DNA from: Phycisphaerae bacterium
GTDB lineage: Bacteria; Planctomycetota; Phycisphaerae; UBA1845
DNA: 5,597 nucleotides
Assembly: GCA_028277545.1 (NCBI GenBank)
Contig: JANQGB010001164.1
Location: 1 to 5,597 of the forward strand
Direction of reading: 5' to 3'
Each line of letters begins with the position of its first letter. Position 1 is the stretch's first letter. The notes beneath the pieces were generated by a model. The model worked only from the letters and a program-made list of their open reading frames with translations. It did no database searches and was not told the origin of the DNA. Shown here in pieces: positions 1 through 5,522 of the stretch. A program made the translations under genes and the position numbers.

Positions 1-1220
1 TGGCACAGGTCGCAACTGTCAGTAGCCTCGTTGCACACCTCGCCGGAGCCGCAGGGGTCGCCGCTGGACACACAGCCCGCCACCTCGTCACAGCTCTCGG
101 TGCCGTTGCAGAACAGCCCGTCGTCCGGGCAGTTTCCGTCGTCGGGCGTGAAGACGCAGCTACCCGCCTCGCAGCTATCGTCCGTACACTCCACGCCGTC
201 GTCACAATCGAAGTCGTCCAGACACCCGGCGCACCCCTCGCTGAATTCCTGGTACCACAGGAGCGAAGTGGAGCCGCCGTCGTCGATGGTCATGAAGAAC
301 GAGCGCTGGCCCTCGTCACAATCCTCGGCAGGCATCAACGCGATGCCCTCGTTGTTCGCGTGGTTGGGGCCGGTCCAATCCTGGAGAGTGGTGAATTTGC
401 GATAGGTCTGCCCGCTAACCTCGGTGGAACTGAGTGCAACCGCCTCCAGTATGTCGTAACCGCCATCGTGCCAGACGTAGAGGACCCCGGTGGAGCGATC
501 GAATTCCAGCCCTGCGGTTTCGCCATAGCCGGTCGCGTACTCTCCAACAAAGACGAACGAGCCATCGCTCCGATTGAGATCGAAGACATAGATGCGCCCG
601 CCGTTCTGGTGGCCCACGAACATCAGGCCGCCCATGCCGTTGGTGCTGGCGTAGGGGTCGCCGTTCTGATCCACGAAGCCGGCCGAGATCAGAAACGAGT
701 CCGGCACAAACGTAATGCCCTCAGCGCCCGAGCCGCCGCTCAGCGGGAAGTAGGATCGGGTGTTCCAGTTGTTATTCAGCACCTTGGTGCCGTAGTCAGA
801 AACATCGTACTCCTTGATGCGTTCCTCGCCCTCGATGATCACGTAGACAACTTCTTCGTCGAAATCGGCGAGCGTTATGCCTTCCAGGTCGCCGAAGCCG
901 GTCCATTCGCCGCGATTCCCGTCCCTGTACTCGATCTCCAGACTGCCGCTGCCGTCTTCCACGACGGCCCAGAACTTGGAAGCGCTGCCACCGGGCCCGT
1001 TACGACAAACCCACAATTGGCGCGTGACCGGGTTCCAGGCCGCGCCGCTGAGGTCGTTGTAGAAGTCGTTCGTGCCGGGACCCTCGATACTGGTCAGGTT
1101 GGTCGCCGACCCCACCGGCTCGGCCGGCCAGGGGTCCGCGCCCATCGCGCCGGGCGCCGCCACAGCTACCGTGCATACCAGTAGCGCTAGCGCCGGACGC
1201 CGTGACAAAAGGCTTGACAT
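1..1220 (-). CDS. Secreted beta-propeller-like protein (SdiA-regulated/phytase-esterase style) with Cys-rich tail, 3'-truncated by window edge
   Basis: The frame is open from an ATG at 1220 to the left edge (406 codons visible, no stop), so the C-terminus is missing. Residues 1-27 form a signal peptide: SSLLSRR, then a hydrophobic core ALALLVCTVAVAAP, then a likely cleavage near AMG|ADP. Residues 45-325 look like a beta-propeller. They carry recurring blade motifs: 'NDLSGAAWNPVTRQLWVC' (55-72), 'GDLEGITLADFDEEVVYVI' (110-128), 'GAEGITFVPD' (165-174), 'AGLEFDRSTGVLYVWHDGG' (236-254) and 'NNEGIALMP' (289-297). The DLEGI/LSG pattern recalls SdiA-regulated (YjiK) and esterase-like phytase domains; no activity can be assigned. 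Residues 330-406 are rich in Cys, Asp and Gly (for example CDDGVECTDDSC, 339-350), like the CTDC-type Cys-rich repeats of planctomycete and myxobacterial exported proteins. Start choice: ATG 1220 has AAGGGA six bases upstream and sits directly before the signal peptide. An in-frame ATG at 1286 would add 22 charged/polar residues and spoil it. No strong promoter is visible upstream. Confidence 0.
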   Translation of the reverse strand, partial: MSSLLSRRPALALLVCTVAVAAPGAMGADPWPAEPVGSATNLTSIEGPGTNDFYNDLSGAAWNPVTRQLWVCRNGPGGSASKFWAVVEDGSGSLEIEYRDGNRGEWTGFGDLEGITLADFDEEVVYVIIEGEERIKEYDVSDYGTKVLNNNWNTRSYFPLSGGSGAEGITFVPDSFLISAGFVDQNGDPYASTNGMGGLMFVGHQNGGRIYVFDLNRSDGSFVFVGEYATGYGETAGLEFDRSTGVLYVWHDGGYDILEAVALSSTEVSGQTYRKFTTLQDWTGPNHANNEGIALMPAEDCDEGQRSFFMTIDDGGSTSLLWYQEFSEGCAGCLDDFDCDDGVECTDDSCEAGSCVFTPDDGNCPDDGLFCNGTESCDEVAGCVSSGDPCGSGEVCNEATDSCDLC

Positions 1221-1226
1221 CGCTTT

Positions 1227-1232
1227 TCCCTT
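1227..1232 (-). promoter_or_regulatory. Ribosome binding site of the left-hand gene
   Basis: On the minus strand, AAGGGA lies six bases before ATG 1220, with a second purine run GGGGAG at 1239-1234. This spacing favours ATG 1220 over the in-frame ATG at 1286, and the signal peptide begins exactly at ATG 1220. Confidence 0.6.
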
Positions 1233-1603
1233 GCTCCCCAGGCCACTGAACTCAGCCTGTCCTTGGTGCCGTCGTATCTGTCGCATCGCGTGGAAGACCC
1301 GGTCCCTTTCTCGTAGTTATCAGCCTAGCAAGATAGCCGCCACCCGGAGATATTCCCCGGCGACCCGCCGATCCACACCCGCGCACGCGCTGACCTGGCC
1401 AGCAGGCGGGTGATTCTGTCGTGGCAATGGACCATGGCACGCTCGATCCCAAAGGCTCGGGACAGCATGTTGCCCTCCCCGAGGGGCAGTGTTGAGCGCA
1501 GACCCCAAGCGCACCGCCTGCGCGCAGCCGGCCGCACCTTGCGCTGTTCGTCACAAGCGCGGAGCGTAACGCCAACGTGACTCGGGAGGGCGCAACGACG
1601 AGT

Positions 1604-1624
1604 GCCGATCCTGCAATGATCGGC
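1604..1624. repeat. Inverted repeat, 7-bp arms, 7-nt loop
   Basis: GCCGATC (1604-1610) is the perfect reverse complement of GATCGGC (1618-1624) around the 7-nt loop CTGCAAT. The flanking bases do not pair. It could be a hairpin or an operator-like site; no gene is adjacent. Confidence 0.5.
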
Positions 1625-1694
1625 TGTCCTGAGAGGTTGGCCCCCTGGGGCTGTTGACTGACGCCTACCGCTGCGTCGGGCCGCCTCCGGGGCC

Positions 1695-1715
1695 GGTGCA
1701 GAGGATTGCTGCACC
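1695..1715. repeat. Inverted repeat, 7-bp arms, 7-nt loop
   Basis: GGTGCAG (1695-1701) and CTGCACC (1709-1715) are perfect reverse complements around a 7-nt loop, AGGATTG. The geometry matches the repeat at 1604-1624, but the arm sequence is different. Confidence 0.5.
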
Positions 1716-1755
1716 ACTGAGCCTTCGTCGCGTCTCCCTGCTATTCTCTCTGGGT

Positions 1756-1774
1756 TACGCATCCTCGCTGCGTA
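1756..1774. repeat. Inverted repeat, 6-bp arms, 7-nt loop
   Basis: TACGCA (1756-1761) and TGCGTA (1769-1774) pair perfectly around the 7-nt loop TCCTCGC. With 6-bp arms it is individually within chance expectation. It is listed because it is the third 7-nt-loop hairpin within 170 bp. Confidence 0.35.
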
Positions 1775-2083
1775 TCCTCACCGACACGCTACTGACTATT
1801 CGTACGATACGCGCCGCCCGTGAGCAACGCATAACCGTGAAACGCGGCGCGGTTTACCGAGAGTCCCATCCCGCCGCACTGCCGCCAGGCACCTGCCCGG
1901 CTGCTTTAGGTACGTTTTGGCACCGTGCGCCTGCCAGGTCATAGTCCGCAAACTAGCGCAAGTATGCAGGCGGCCCGCGCTGGGTCTAAGCTCGTTGGGG
2001 GGAATAACATCGCTCACCGGTCTGCCGCCATTGCCGTTAATCAACTTTATCGTCCAAAGACGCCGAACTCAGCAGCCGAAACC

Positions 2084-2111
2084 CATCGTCGCGCAGTTCC
2101 GTGCGACGATG
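2084..2111 (+). repeat. Strong hairpin, 9-bp perfect arms extended to 11 by a G-U pair on the plus strand
   Basis: CATCGTCGC (2084-2092) is perfectly complementary to GCGACGATG (2103-2111). On plus-strand RNA the stem extends by G2093-U2102 and C2094-G2101, leaving a 6-nt loop AGUUCC. On the minus strand the inner position would be an A-C mismatch, so the longer stem forms only if the plus strand is transcribed. There is no U-tract after it, so it is not an obvious terminator. Confidence 0.5.
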
Positions 2112-2146
2112 ACTGCCGCAAATACTGTGGAACCAAGCGGTTGCGG

Positions 2147-2187
2147 ACCAGGTGGGTATTCGCCCCAATCACGGCCGTCCACCTGGT
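2147..2187. repeat. Inverted repeat, 9-bp arms, 23-nt spacer
   Basis: ACCAGGTGG (2147-2155) and CCACCTGGT (2179-2187) are perfect reverse complements. The spacer holds the 8-bp palindrome ACGGCCGT at 2171-2178. It could be a long-loop hairpin or a spaced dyad for a DNA-binding protein. Confidence 0.45.
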
Positions 2188-2265
2188 GACCGCGCCGGTC
2201 CACTCGTCGTACCGACTGATAACCCAGCCGACTGATGCATCACGCAGCTACTTCCACCAGCATCA

Positions 2266-2282
2266 AACGGTGCCGCACCGTT
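2266..2282. repeat. 17-bp perfect palindrome with a single central base
   Basis: AACGGTGC (2266-2273) and GCACCGTT (2275-2282) are perfect reverse complements around one central C. With such a short centre, a protein-binding operator is more likely than an RNA hairpin. No start codon I accept lies nearby, so any regulated gene is unknown. Confidence 0.4.
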
Positions 2283-2315
2283 GCTTGCATATCGTCTGTC
2301 CGAAAAAGGCTACGG

Positions 2316-2368
2316 GCGTCTCAGGTGTGACTTGACACCTGCGCGAACTGCGCGCCAATCTGAGACGC
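2316..2368. other. Possible three-way-junction RNA fold with an alternative pairing
   Basis: An outer stem pairs GCGTCTCAG (2316-2324) with CTGAGACGC (2360-2368), 9 bp perfect. Inside are two further hairpins: CAGGTGT/ACACCTG (2322-2328 with 2335-2341) and GCGCG/CGCGC (2341-2345 with 2351-2355). The bases 2322-2324 are shared by the outer stem and the first inner hairpin, so the outer stem can form to 9 bp or shrink to 6 bp with both inner hairpins in place. It is unclear whether it is transcribed. No known riboswitch motif is recognised. Confidence 0.3.
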
Positions 2369-2409
2369 ACACCGGGCGAGGTGCCGGTACCATTCTGCAG
2401 TCGTACCAC

Positions 2410-2430
2410 CGGCCACGGCGCCGTAGGCCG
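2410..2430 (+). terminator. Weak terminator-like hairpin, plus strand
   Basis: The stem pairs CGGCCACG (2410-2417) with CGTAGGCCG (2422-2430): eight base pairs, one bulged A at 2425, loop GCGC. The inner ten bases, ACGGCGCCGT (2415-2424), form a perfect palindrome. On the plus strand a T-rich stretch, TCTCGTCTTGTT, follows, giving a poor resemblance to an intrinsic terminator. On the minus strand no U-tract follows. No plus-strand gene is identified upstream, so its role is uncertain. Confidence 0.25.
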
Positions 2431-2571
2431 TCTCGTCTTGTTCACCCGTAACCACGTCGGCGGGCTGCCAAACCCCCCCGGTCCGCTGCCGCGCCTCTAA
2501 ACTACCGCTGCCGCTTCCGTATACCGTGACCCCGCGCTACGCGCCTGGAATACAGTAGCTGGCGCGGTTTT

Positions 2572-2597
2572 GGCGTGTGCCTCGCGCAACGCACGCC
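2572..2597 (-). terminator. Hairpin just past the stop of the large gene (doubtful terminator)
   Basis: Five bases after the TGA at 2603-2605, a six-bp GC-rich stem (GGCGTG at 2572-2577 with CACGCC at 2592-2597) can form. On the minus strand it is followed by AAAACC, not by a run of T. It therefore lacks the U-tract of an intrinsic terminator. It could protect the 3' end or be chance. Confidence 0.2.
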
Positions 2598-2602
2598 CGA
2601 GA

Positions 2603-5005
2603 TCACGAGCCGGTAAAGGCCAGTTGAATCGCTCCGAAGTCGTCCAGGTCGACGTCGCCGTCAGCGTCTATGTCGCAGTCCGCGCAAGTATCGTTGGGGG
2701 CGACACCAGGTCCGCCCATGCATGGCTGCCACGCGGCGTAGTCGGCGGCATCGACGTCACCATCACAGTCAAGATCCTCGGCGGCTGAAGGAACGGAGAA
2801 CGCCATCTGAAACTGAACGAAGTCCGCCAGGTCCACCTGGCCATCGTCATTCCCGTCCGCCGTTCGACAAAAGTGGCCCCGGTCGGACGTCGTCTCAGGC
2901 CCGGCCATGCAACTGTCGAACGCCGGAAGATCGTCCAGGCTCACCAGGCCGTCTCCATTGAAGTCGGCGAAGGTTCGCTCGATCCTCAACGTGTCGACCA
3001 GGTGAAAGGCGCCGGTATCGAGTGAGCGGTAAATATGGAGCACGAGTTTGGCCTCGCCCACCAGCAGGCGCACGAATGTGCCGTAATACCCGGCGCCGCG
3101 TGCTTCGCCCGTATCGACCTGCCATACGGAGTCCCTCCAGAACCGCGAGTAGCGGTGGCTATGCGCCGTGAGGTATGTTGCGACGTAATGAGACTGGAGC
3201 ATGCCCCAGAACGCGTCGCGATTCTCCGGATACTGGTCGAGGCTGTCACCGACGTGTCGGGCGTCGCCCCAGTGCATGTCAGGCTGCGGGTAGGCGGGCT
3301 CGTGCCCCAGGACAAAGACCCACTTCCTGGTGTTGGCCATCAGATCGGCCTGCAGCCACTCGCGAAGCGCCGGTACGACGTCGCCGTCCGTTCCGGTATC
3401 GCTCTCACCGTCATAATACTCGTTGATGGCCACGAAGTGGGCGTTGCCGTAGTCGAACGAGTAGGTCGTCTCCACACTGCCCGGTGGTCCGGAATTGACC
3501 AGGTACGGAAGGCTGGCGAACTCGTTGCGAATCCAAATCATGTCAGCGGGCGTCTCGGCTTCGTGGTTGCCGACCACCGGGTACCACACGAAATTATCGC
3601 CAAAGGCGGCATCGATCGCACTATCCACGCCCTGAGGTGGATCGATATCGCCCGGACAGACCATGAAGACGCCCGGGCCGCCCGTGTCGTTGATGGCGTC
3701 GAGCACCAGGGGGAACTCGTCCTCGTCGGTGTAGTTGCGCATGTCGGACGTCGCAGTGAACATGAACCCGCTGATAACCTGCACGGGAAGAGCGGTGTCG
3801 GCCATGCCCCCGTCGTTCACCGTGGCGATGAGGGCGTCACCCTCAGCCCCGATGTTGATGTTGACCGTTTGCTCCGTCGGCGAGCCTGCGGGGAATACGA
3901 CTTCAAACGAACCGCCGGTCGAACTGCCGGCCCCGGCCACCGGCTCGTTGTCAGTCGTCAATGTCACCGAGACAGAACGCGTATCGTTGCTGCCTGGCGT
4001 GATCGCCACCTGCACGGGTACATCAAGCGCCGCCAGGCTGGTTAGCGACGCGGGCTTGAAGGAAACGGCGCCGGGAGCTACGTCGAACGCCATAGTGGCG
4101 TCACTCAAGCCGGCATCGTTTGTCGTGCTCAGCGTCGCCGCGCCGGCCTGGCCGATGTCGACGCTCACTGTCCGCCGTGATTCGCCCCCCATGGGAAAAG
4201 TGACCAGCAACGTGTCACCCGTGGCACCGGCGGGCAGTGCCACGGAGGGATCGCTGGTCGTCAGAGTGACGAAGACGGGTGCGGCAAGGACGCTCTCCGG
4301 AGGGATGGCCAGGATCACCTCCATATCGCGGCACCCAACGACGGCTTCGATCTGCGCAGGATGCAGAACCACCTGGCTGACGAGATCAAGGAAACTGACC
4401 TCCAGCCTGGGCCGCGCGGAAACCTGGCCGTACTCACTGCTATGAAACTGGACGCCGTTGGTGCCGCCGGTCGGTCGGATGATCCACCCCCTGTTGAGCA
4501 GTGGGTCCTCGGACCAGGCGGTTAGACTGGCGGTAACGTCCAGCGTATGATCGCCCAGACTACCCCCGGCCATGCCGATGATGACGCCGTACTCATCAGC
4601 CTGGACGCCGGCATCCCCACCGAAGGTGCTGAAGGTCGTGGCTTCGTCCCAGTCCACCAAGGGCTCGTTGCAGGTGCCGTCGTCGCCCGCGTTCAGTACC
4701 CTGTAGCCGAGGACGGCATCAACGATGATCGCGCCCGGCGGAACCTGGCTCGGGTCCGGACCGAATATGTCATCGAACCGCAGCAAGGCGATGTTCTGGG
4801 CGCCGGCGTCGTCACCATCCCACTCGACAACCAGACCAGCACCTTGACTGGCTGCGGGTGCCGCTCCTCGGAGATAGGTGTCCGCGGTGGAGCTGTAGCC
4901 AGCTACGTCCTGTTGAAAGGTGCGGGTAATAACGTCCGCCGACGCCGCCGGGACGCCGCCAGACAACGCACACAAAGCCAGCAATACAGTTGAGGATGCG
5001 CGCAT
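2603..5005 (-). CDS. Secreted multidomain metallophosphoesterase: DNRLRE/CBM96-like, two Ig-like repeats, phosphoesterase, four dockerin-like EF loops
   Basis: The product has 800 residues. Residues 1-23 are a signal peptide (hydrophobic core TVLLALCALSG, cleavage near ASA|DV). Residues 24-205 resemble a DNRLRE/CBM96 carbohydrate-binding domain (ADTYLRG, ALLRFD, VTASLTAW, RPRLEVSF). Residues 209-312 and 313-412 are two tandem Ig-like repeats sharing VTLTT and 'VTFP/VVFP...V.I.IG' patterns. Residues 413-675 form a calcineurin-like/purple-acid-phosphatase-like domain: D421 (TSDMR), GDID 452-455, GNHE 479-482, YSFDYGNAHFVAINE 515-529, GHEPAYP 567-573 and AHSH 614-617. It probably hydrolyses phosphoesters outside the cytoplasm; the substrate is unknown. 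The first motif is D-x-R, not D-x-H, and the last is AHSH, not GHxH. Residues 680-800 carry four EF-hand loops with the dockerin 1-3-5-12 pattern, starting at D681, D717, D744 and D778. Start: ATG 5005 follows GGGGGAG by six bases. ATG 5026 and GTG 5158 are in frame, but GTG 5158 lies upstream of the promoter. The gene appears intact. Export and the domain order are well supported; the biological role is not. Confidence 0.93.
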   Translation of the reverse strand: MRASSTVLLALCALSGGVPAASADVITRTFQQDVAGYSSTADTYLRGAAPAASQGAGLVVEWDGDDAGAQNIALLRFDDIFGPDPSQVPPGAIIVDAVLGYRVLNAGDDGTCNEPLVDWDEATTFSTFGGDAGVQADEYGVIIGMAGGSLGDHTLDVTASLTAWSEDPLLNRGWIIRPTGGTNGVQFHSSEYGQVSARPRLEVSFLDLVSQVVLHPAQIEAVVGCRDMEVILAIPPESVLAAPVFVTLTTSDPSVALPAGATGDTLLVTFPMGGESRRTVSVDIGQAGAATLSTTNDAGLSDATMAFDVAPGAVSFKPASLTSLAALDVPVQVAITPGSNDTRSVSVTLTTDNEPVAGAGSSTGGSFEVVFPAGSPTEQTVNINIGAEGDALIATVNDGGMADTALPVQVISGFMFTATSDMRNYTDEDEFPLVLDAINDTGGPGVFMVCPGDIDPPQGVDSAIDAAFGDNFVWYPVVGNHEAETPADMIWIRNEFASLPYLVNSGPPGSVETTYSFDYGNAHFVAINEYYDGESDTGTDGDVVPALREWLQADLMANTRKWVFVLGHEPAYPQPDMHWGDARHVGDSLDQYPENRDAFWGMLQSHYVATYLTAHSHRYSRFWRDSVWQVDTGEARGAGYYGTFVRLLVGEAKLVLHIYRSLDTGAFHLVDTLRIERTFADFNGDGLVSLDDLPAFDSCMAGPETTSDRGHFCRTADGNDDGQVDLADFVQFQMAFSVPSAAEDLDCDGDVDAADYAAWQPCMGGPGVAPNDTCADCDIDADGDVDLDDFGAIQLAFTGS

Positions 5006-5011
5006 CACGCA

Positions 5012-5018
5012 CTCCCCC
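5012..5018 (-). promoter_or_regulatory. Shine-Dalgarno of the phosphoesterase gene
   Basis: On the minus strand, GGGGGAG (5018 down to 5012) lies six bases before ATG 5005. It falls inside the seven codons that would be added by starting at ATG 5026. Both this position and the signal peptide favour 5005. Confidence 0.7.
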
Positions 5019-5060
5019 AATTCCATGGCCAGCACAGGCCCGAGCAGAACTCCGAACGCG

Positions 5061-5075
5061 AGAGCTGCCGGCTCT
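5061..5075 (-). other. Small hairpin in the 5' leader of the phosphoesterase gene
   Basis: AGAGC and GCTCT pair perfectly around a 5-nt loop, 56 bases upstream of the start codon, within the predicted leader of about 127 nt. It does not occlude the ribosome site. A five-bp stem is often chance; it could affect message stability. Confidence 0.2.
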
Positions 5076-5138
5076 GAAGTCCCCCTGGTGGCCCGGACCT
5101 CGGTCGACCCAAGTGGAGTTGTGTTCTCCGTGCGCCAT

Positions 5139-5168
5139 AGTATATCAGCCCGGCCCACTCGGACTCAA
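5139..5168 (-). promoter_or_regulatory. Extended -10 sigma-70-type promoter for the phosphoesterase gene
   Basis: Reading the minus strand: TTGAGT (5168-5163; 4 of 6 to TTGACA), an 18-bp spacer, then TATACT (5144-5139; 5 of 6 to TATAAT) preceded by TG one base upstream (extended -10, TGATATACT). Transcription would begin near 5132, giving a leader of about 127 nt before ATG 5005. The site lies in an AT-rich dip within GC-rich sequence. This placement excludes translation from the in-frame GTG at 5158. Confidence 0.55.
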
Positions 5169-5426
5169 TCGGCAACGCAGTAATCGATTCGGCAGGAAGC
5201 CGATGTACCGCTGAGGCGGCCGGCGCACGGGCGATGCGGTAGAAGGCGACAGATGGCGCATAACCAGCCGTTTGCCATCCCAGCGACCACCGCCCTCGGG
5301 CAACTTCTCTTCGCAGAACGGTCCGCTTGAGCCCGGGTAATTACGGGCGCTCACTTCCAAGGCAGGCTGTCCGCTGGCGGCCTGATAAGCTCCGCAAAGG
5401 TCGGTCTGACTACGTACCACCACCGG

Positions 5427-5447
5427 CGCCGCGACCGCGACGCGGCG
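5427..5447. repeat. GC-rich inverted repeat, 7-bp arms, 7-nt loop
   Basis: CGCCGCG (5427-5433) and CGCGGCG (5441-5447) are perfect reverse complements around ACCGCGA. The local sequence is almost entirely C and G, so such pairing arises easily by chance. Confidence 0.35.
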
Positions 5448-5464
5448 GCGCGCGCTACTGAGCA

Positions 5465-5476
5465 GGCGAGCTCGCC
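5465..5476. repeat. 12-bp perfect palindrome GGCGAGCTCGCC
   Basis: GGCGAG is followed directly by CTCGCC with no spacer. The central CGAGC (5467-5471) can pair alternatively with GCTCG at 5480-5484. A spacer-free palindrome suggests a dimer binding site more than an RNA hairpin. It lies about 90 bp upstream of the plus-strand -10 at 5563. Confidence 0.4.
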
Positions 5477-5522
5477 GGGGCTCGGCTAACAGCGGCAGCC
5501 TGGGGCGTCATGTGGACCAGCA

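Larger units (their letters stand above)
1221..2602. other. Long intergenic region with no convincing gene but many inverted repeats
   Basis: This is 1,382 bp between the stop of the large minus-strand gene and the start of the left-hand one. Several frames are open for 60-145 codons on both strands. None has a recognisable domain, a good ribosome site or a protein-like composition, and they overlap one another, as expected by chance in GC-rich DNA. I saw no tRNA, rRNA, transposase remnant or CRISPR repeat. The structure present is a series of short perfect inverted repeats, listed separately, with a 350-bp dense block at 2084-2430. The region must also contain the promoter of the left-hand gene, which I could not place. 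Confidence 0.6.

Noticed and set aside
360..1184. 274-codon plus-strand open frame
   Set aside because: It is antisense to the left-hand exported protein, whose frame has a signal peptide, ribosome site and domain motifs. The plus-strand translation shows no domain.
1430..1475. Possible tRNA T-arm around 'GCTCGATCCC'
   Set aside because: The T-arm stem partner is missing, and no acceptor, D or anticodon arm can be assembled around it on either strand.
1640..1651. Palindrome GCCCC-CT-GGGGC
   Set aside because: The arms are only five bp of pure G/C with a two-base centre, within chance for this composition, and no gene is adjacent.
1325..1762. 145-codon minus-strand open frame in the intergenic gap
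   Set aside because: It is Arg-rich and domain-free, has no good ribosome site, and overlaps other equally unconvincing frames. It looks like chance in GC-rich DNA.
1925..2335. 136-codon plus-strand open frame in the intergenic gap
   Set aside because: It contains a scattering of His, Cys and Arg without a pattern, no ribosome site and no recognisable motif. It also runs through several inverted repeats.
1221..2602. CRISPR array or mobile-element ends
   Set aside because: No direct repeat of 20 bp or more recurs at regular spacing. The inverted repeats differ from one another in sequence and do not flank a transposase frame.
3035..4045. 336-codon plus-strand open frame
   Set aside because: It lies fully antisense to the phosphoesterase and Ig-like domains. 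High GC content commonly keeps an antisense frame open; the product has no recognisable fold.
3735..4445. 236-codon plus-strand open frame
   Set aside because: It is antisense to the Ig-like repeats; its Val/Ser/Thr-rich composition reflects the opposite-strand codons.
5145..5423. 92-codon minus-strand open frame upstream of the phosphoesterase
   Set aside because: It has no domain or ribosome site and ends inside the predicted promoter of the large gene.
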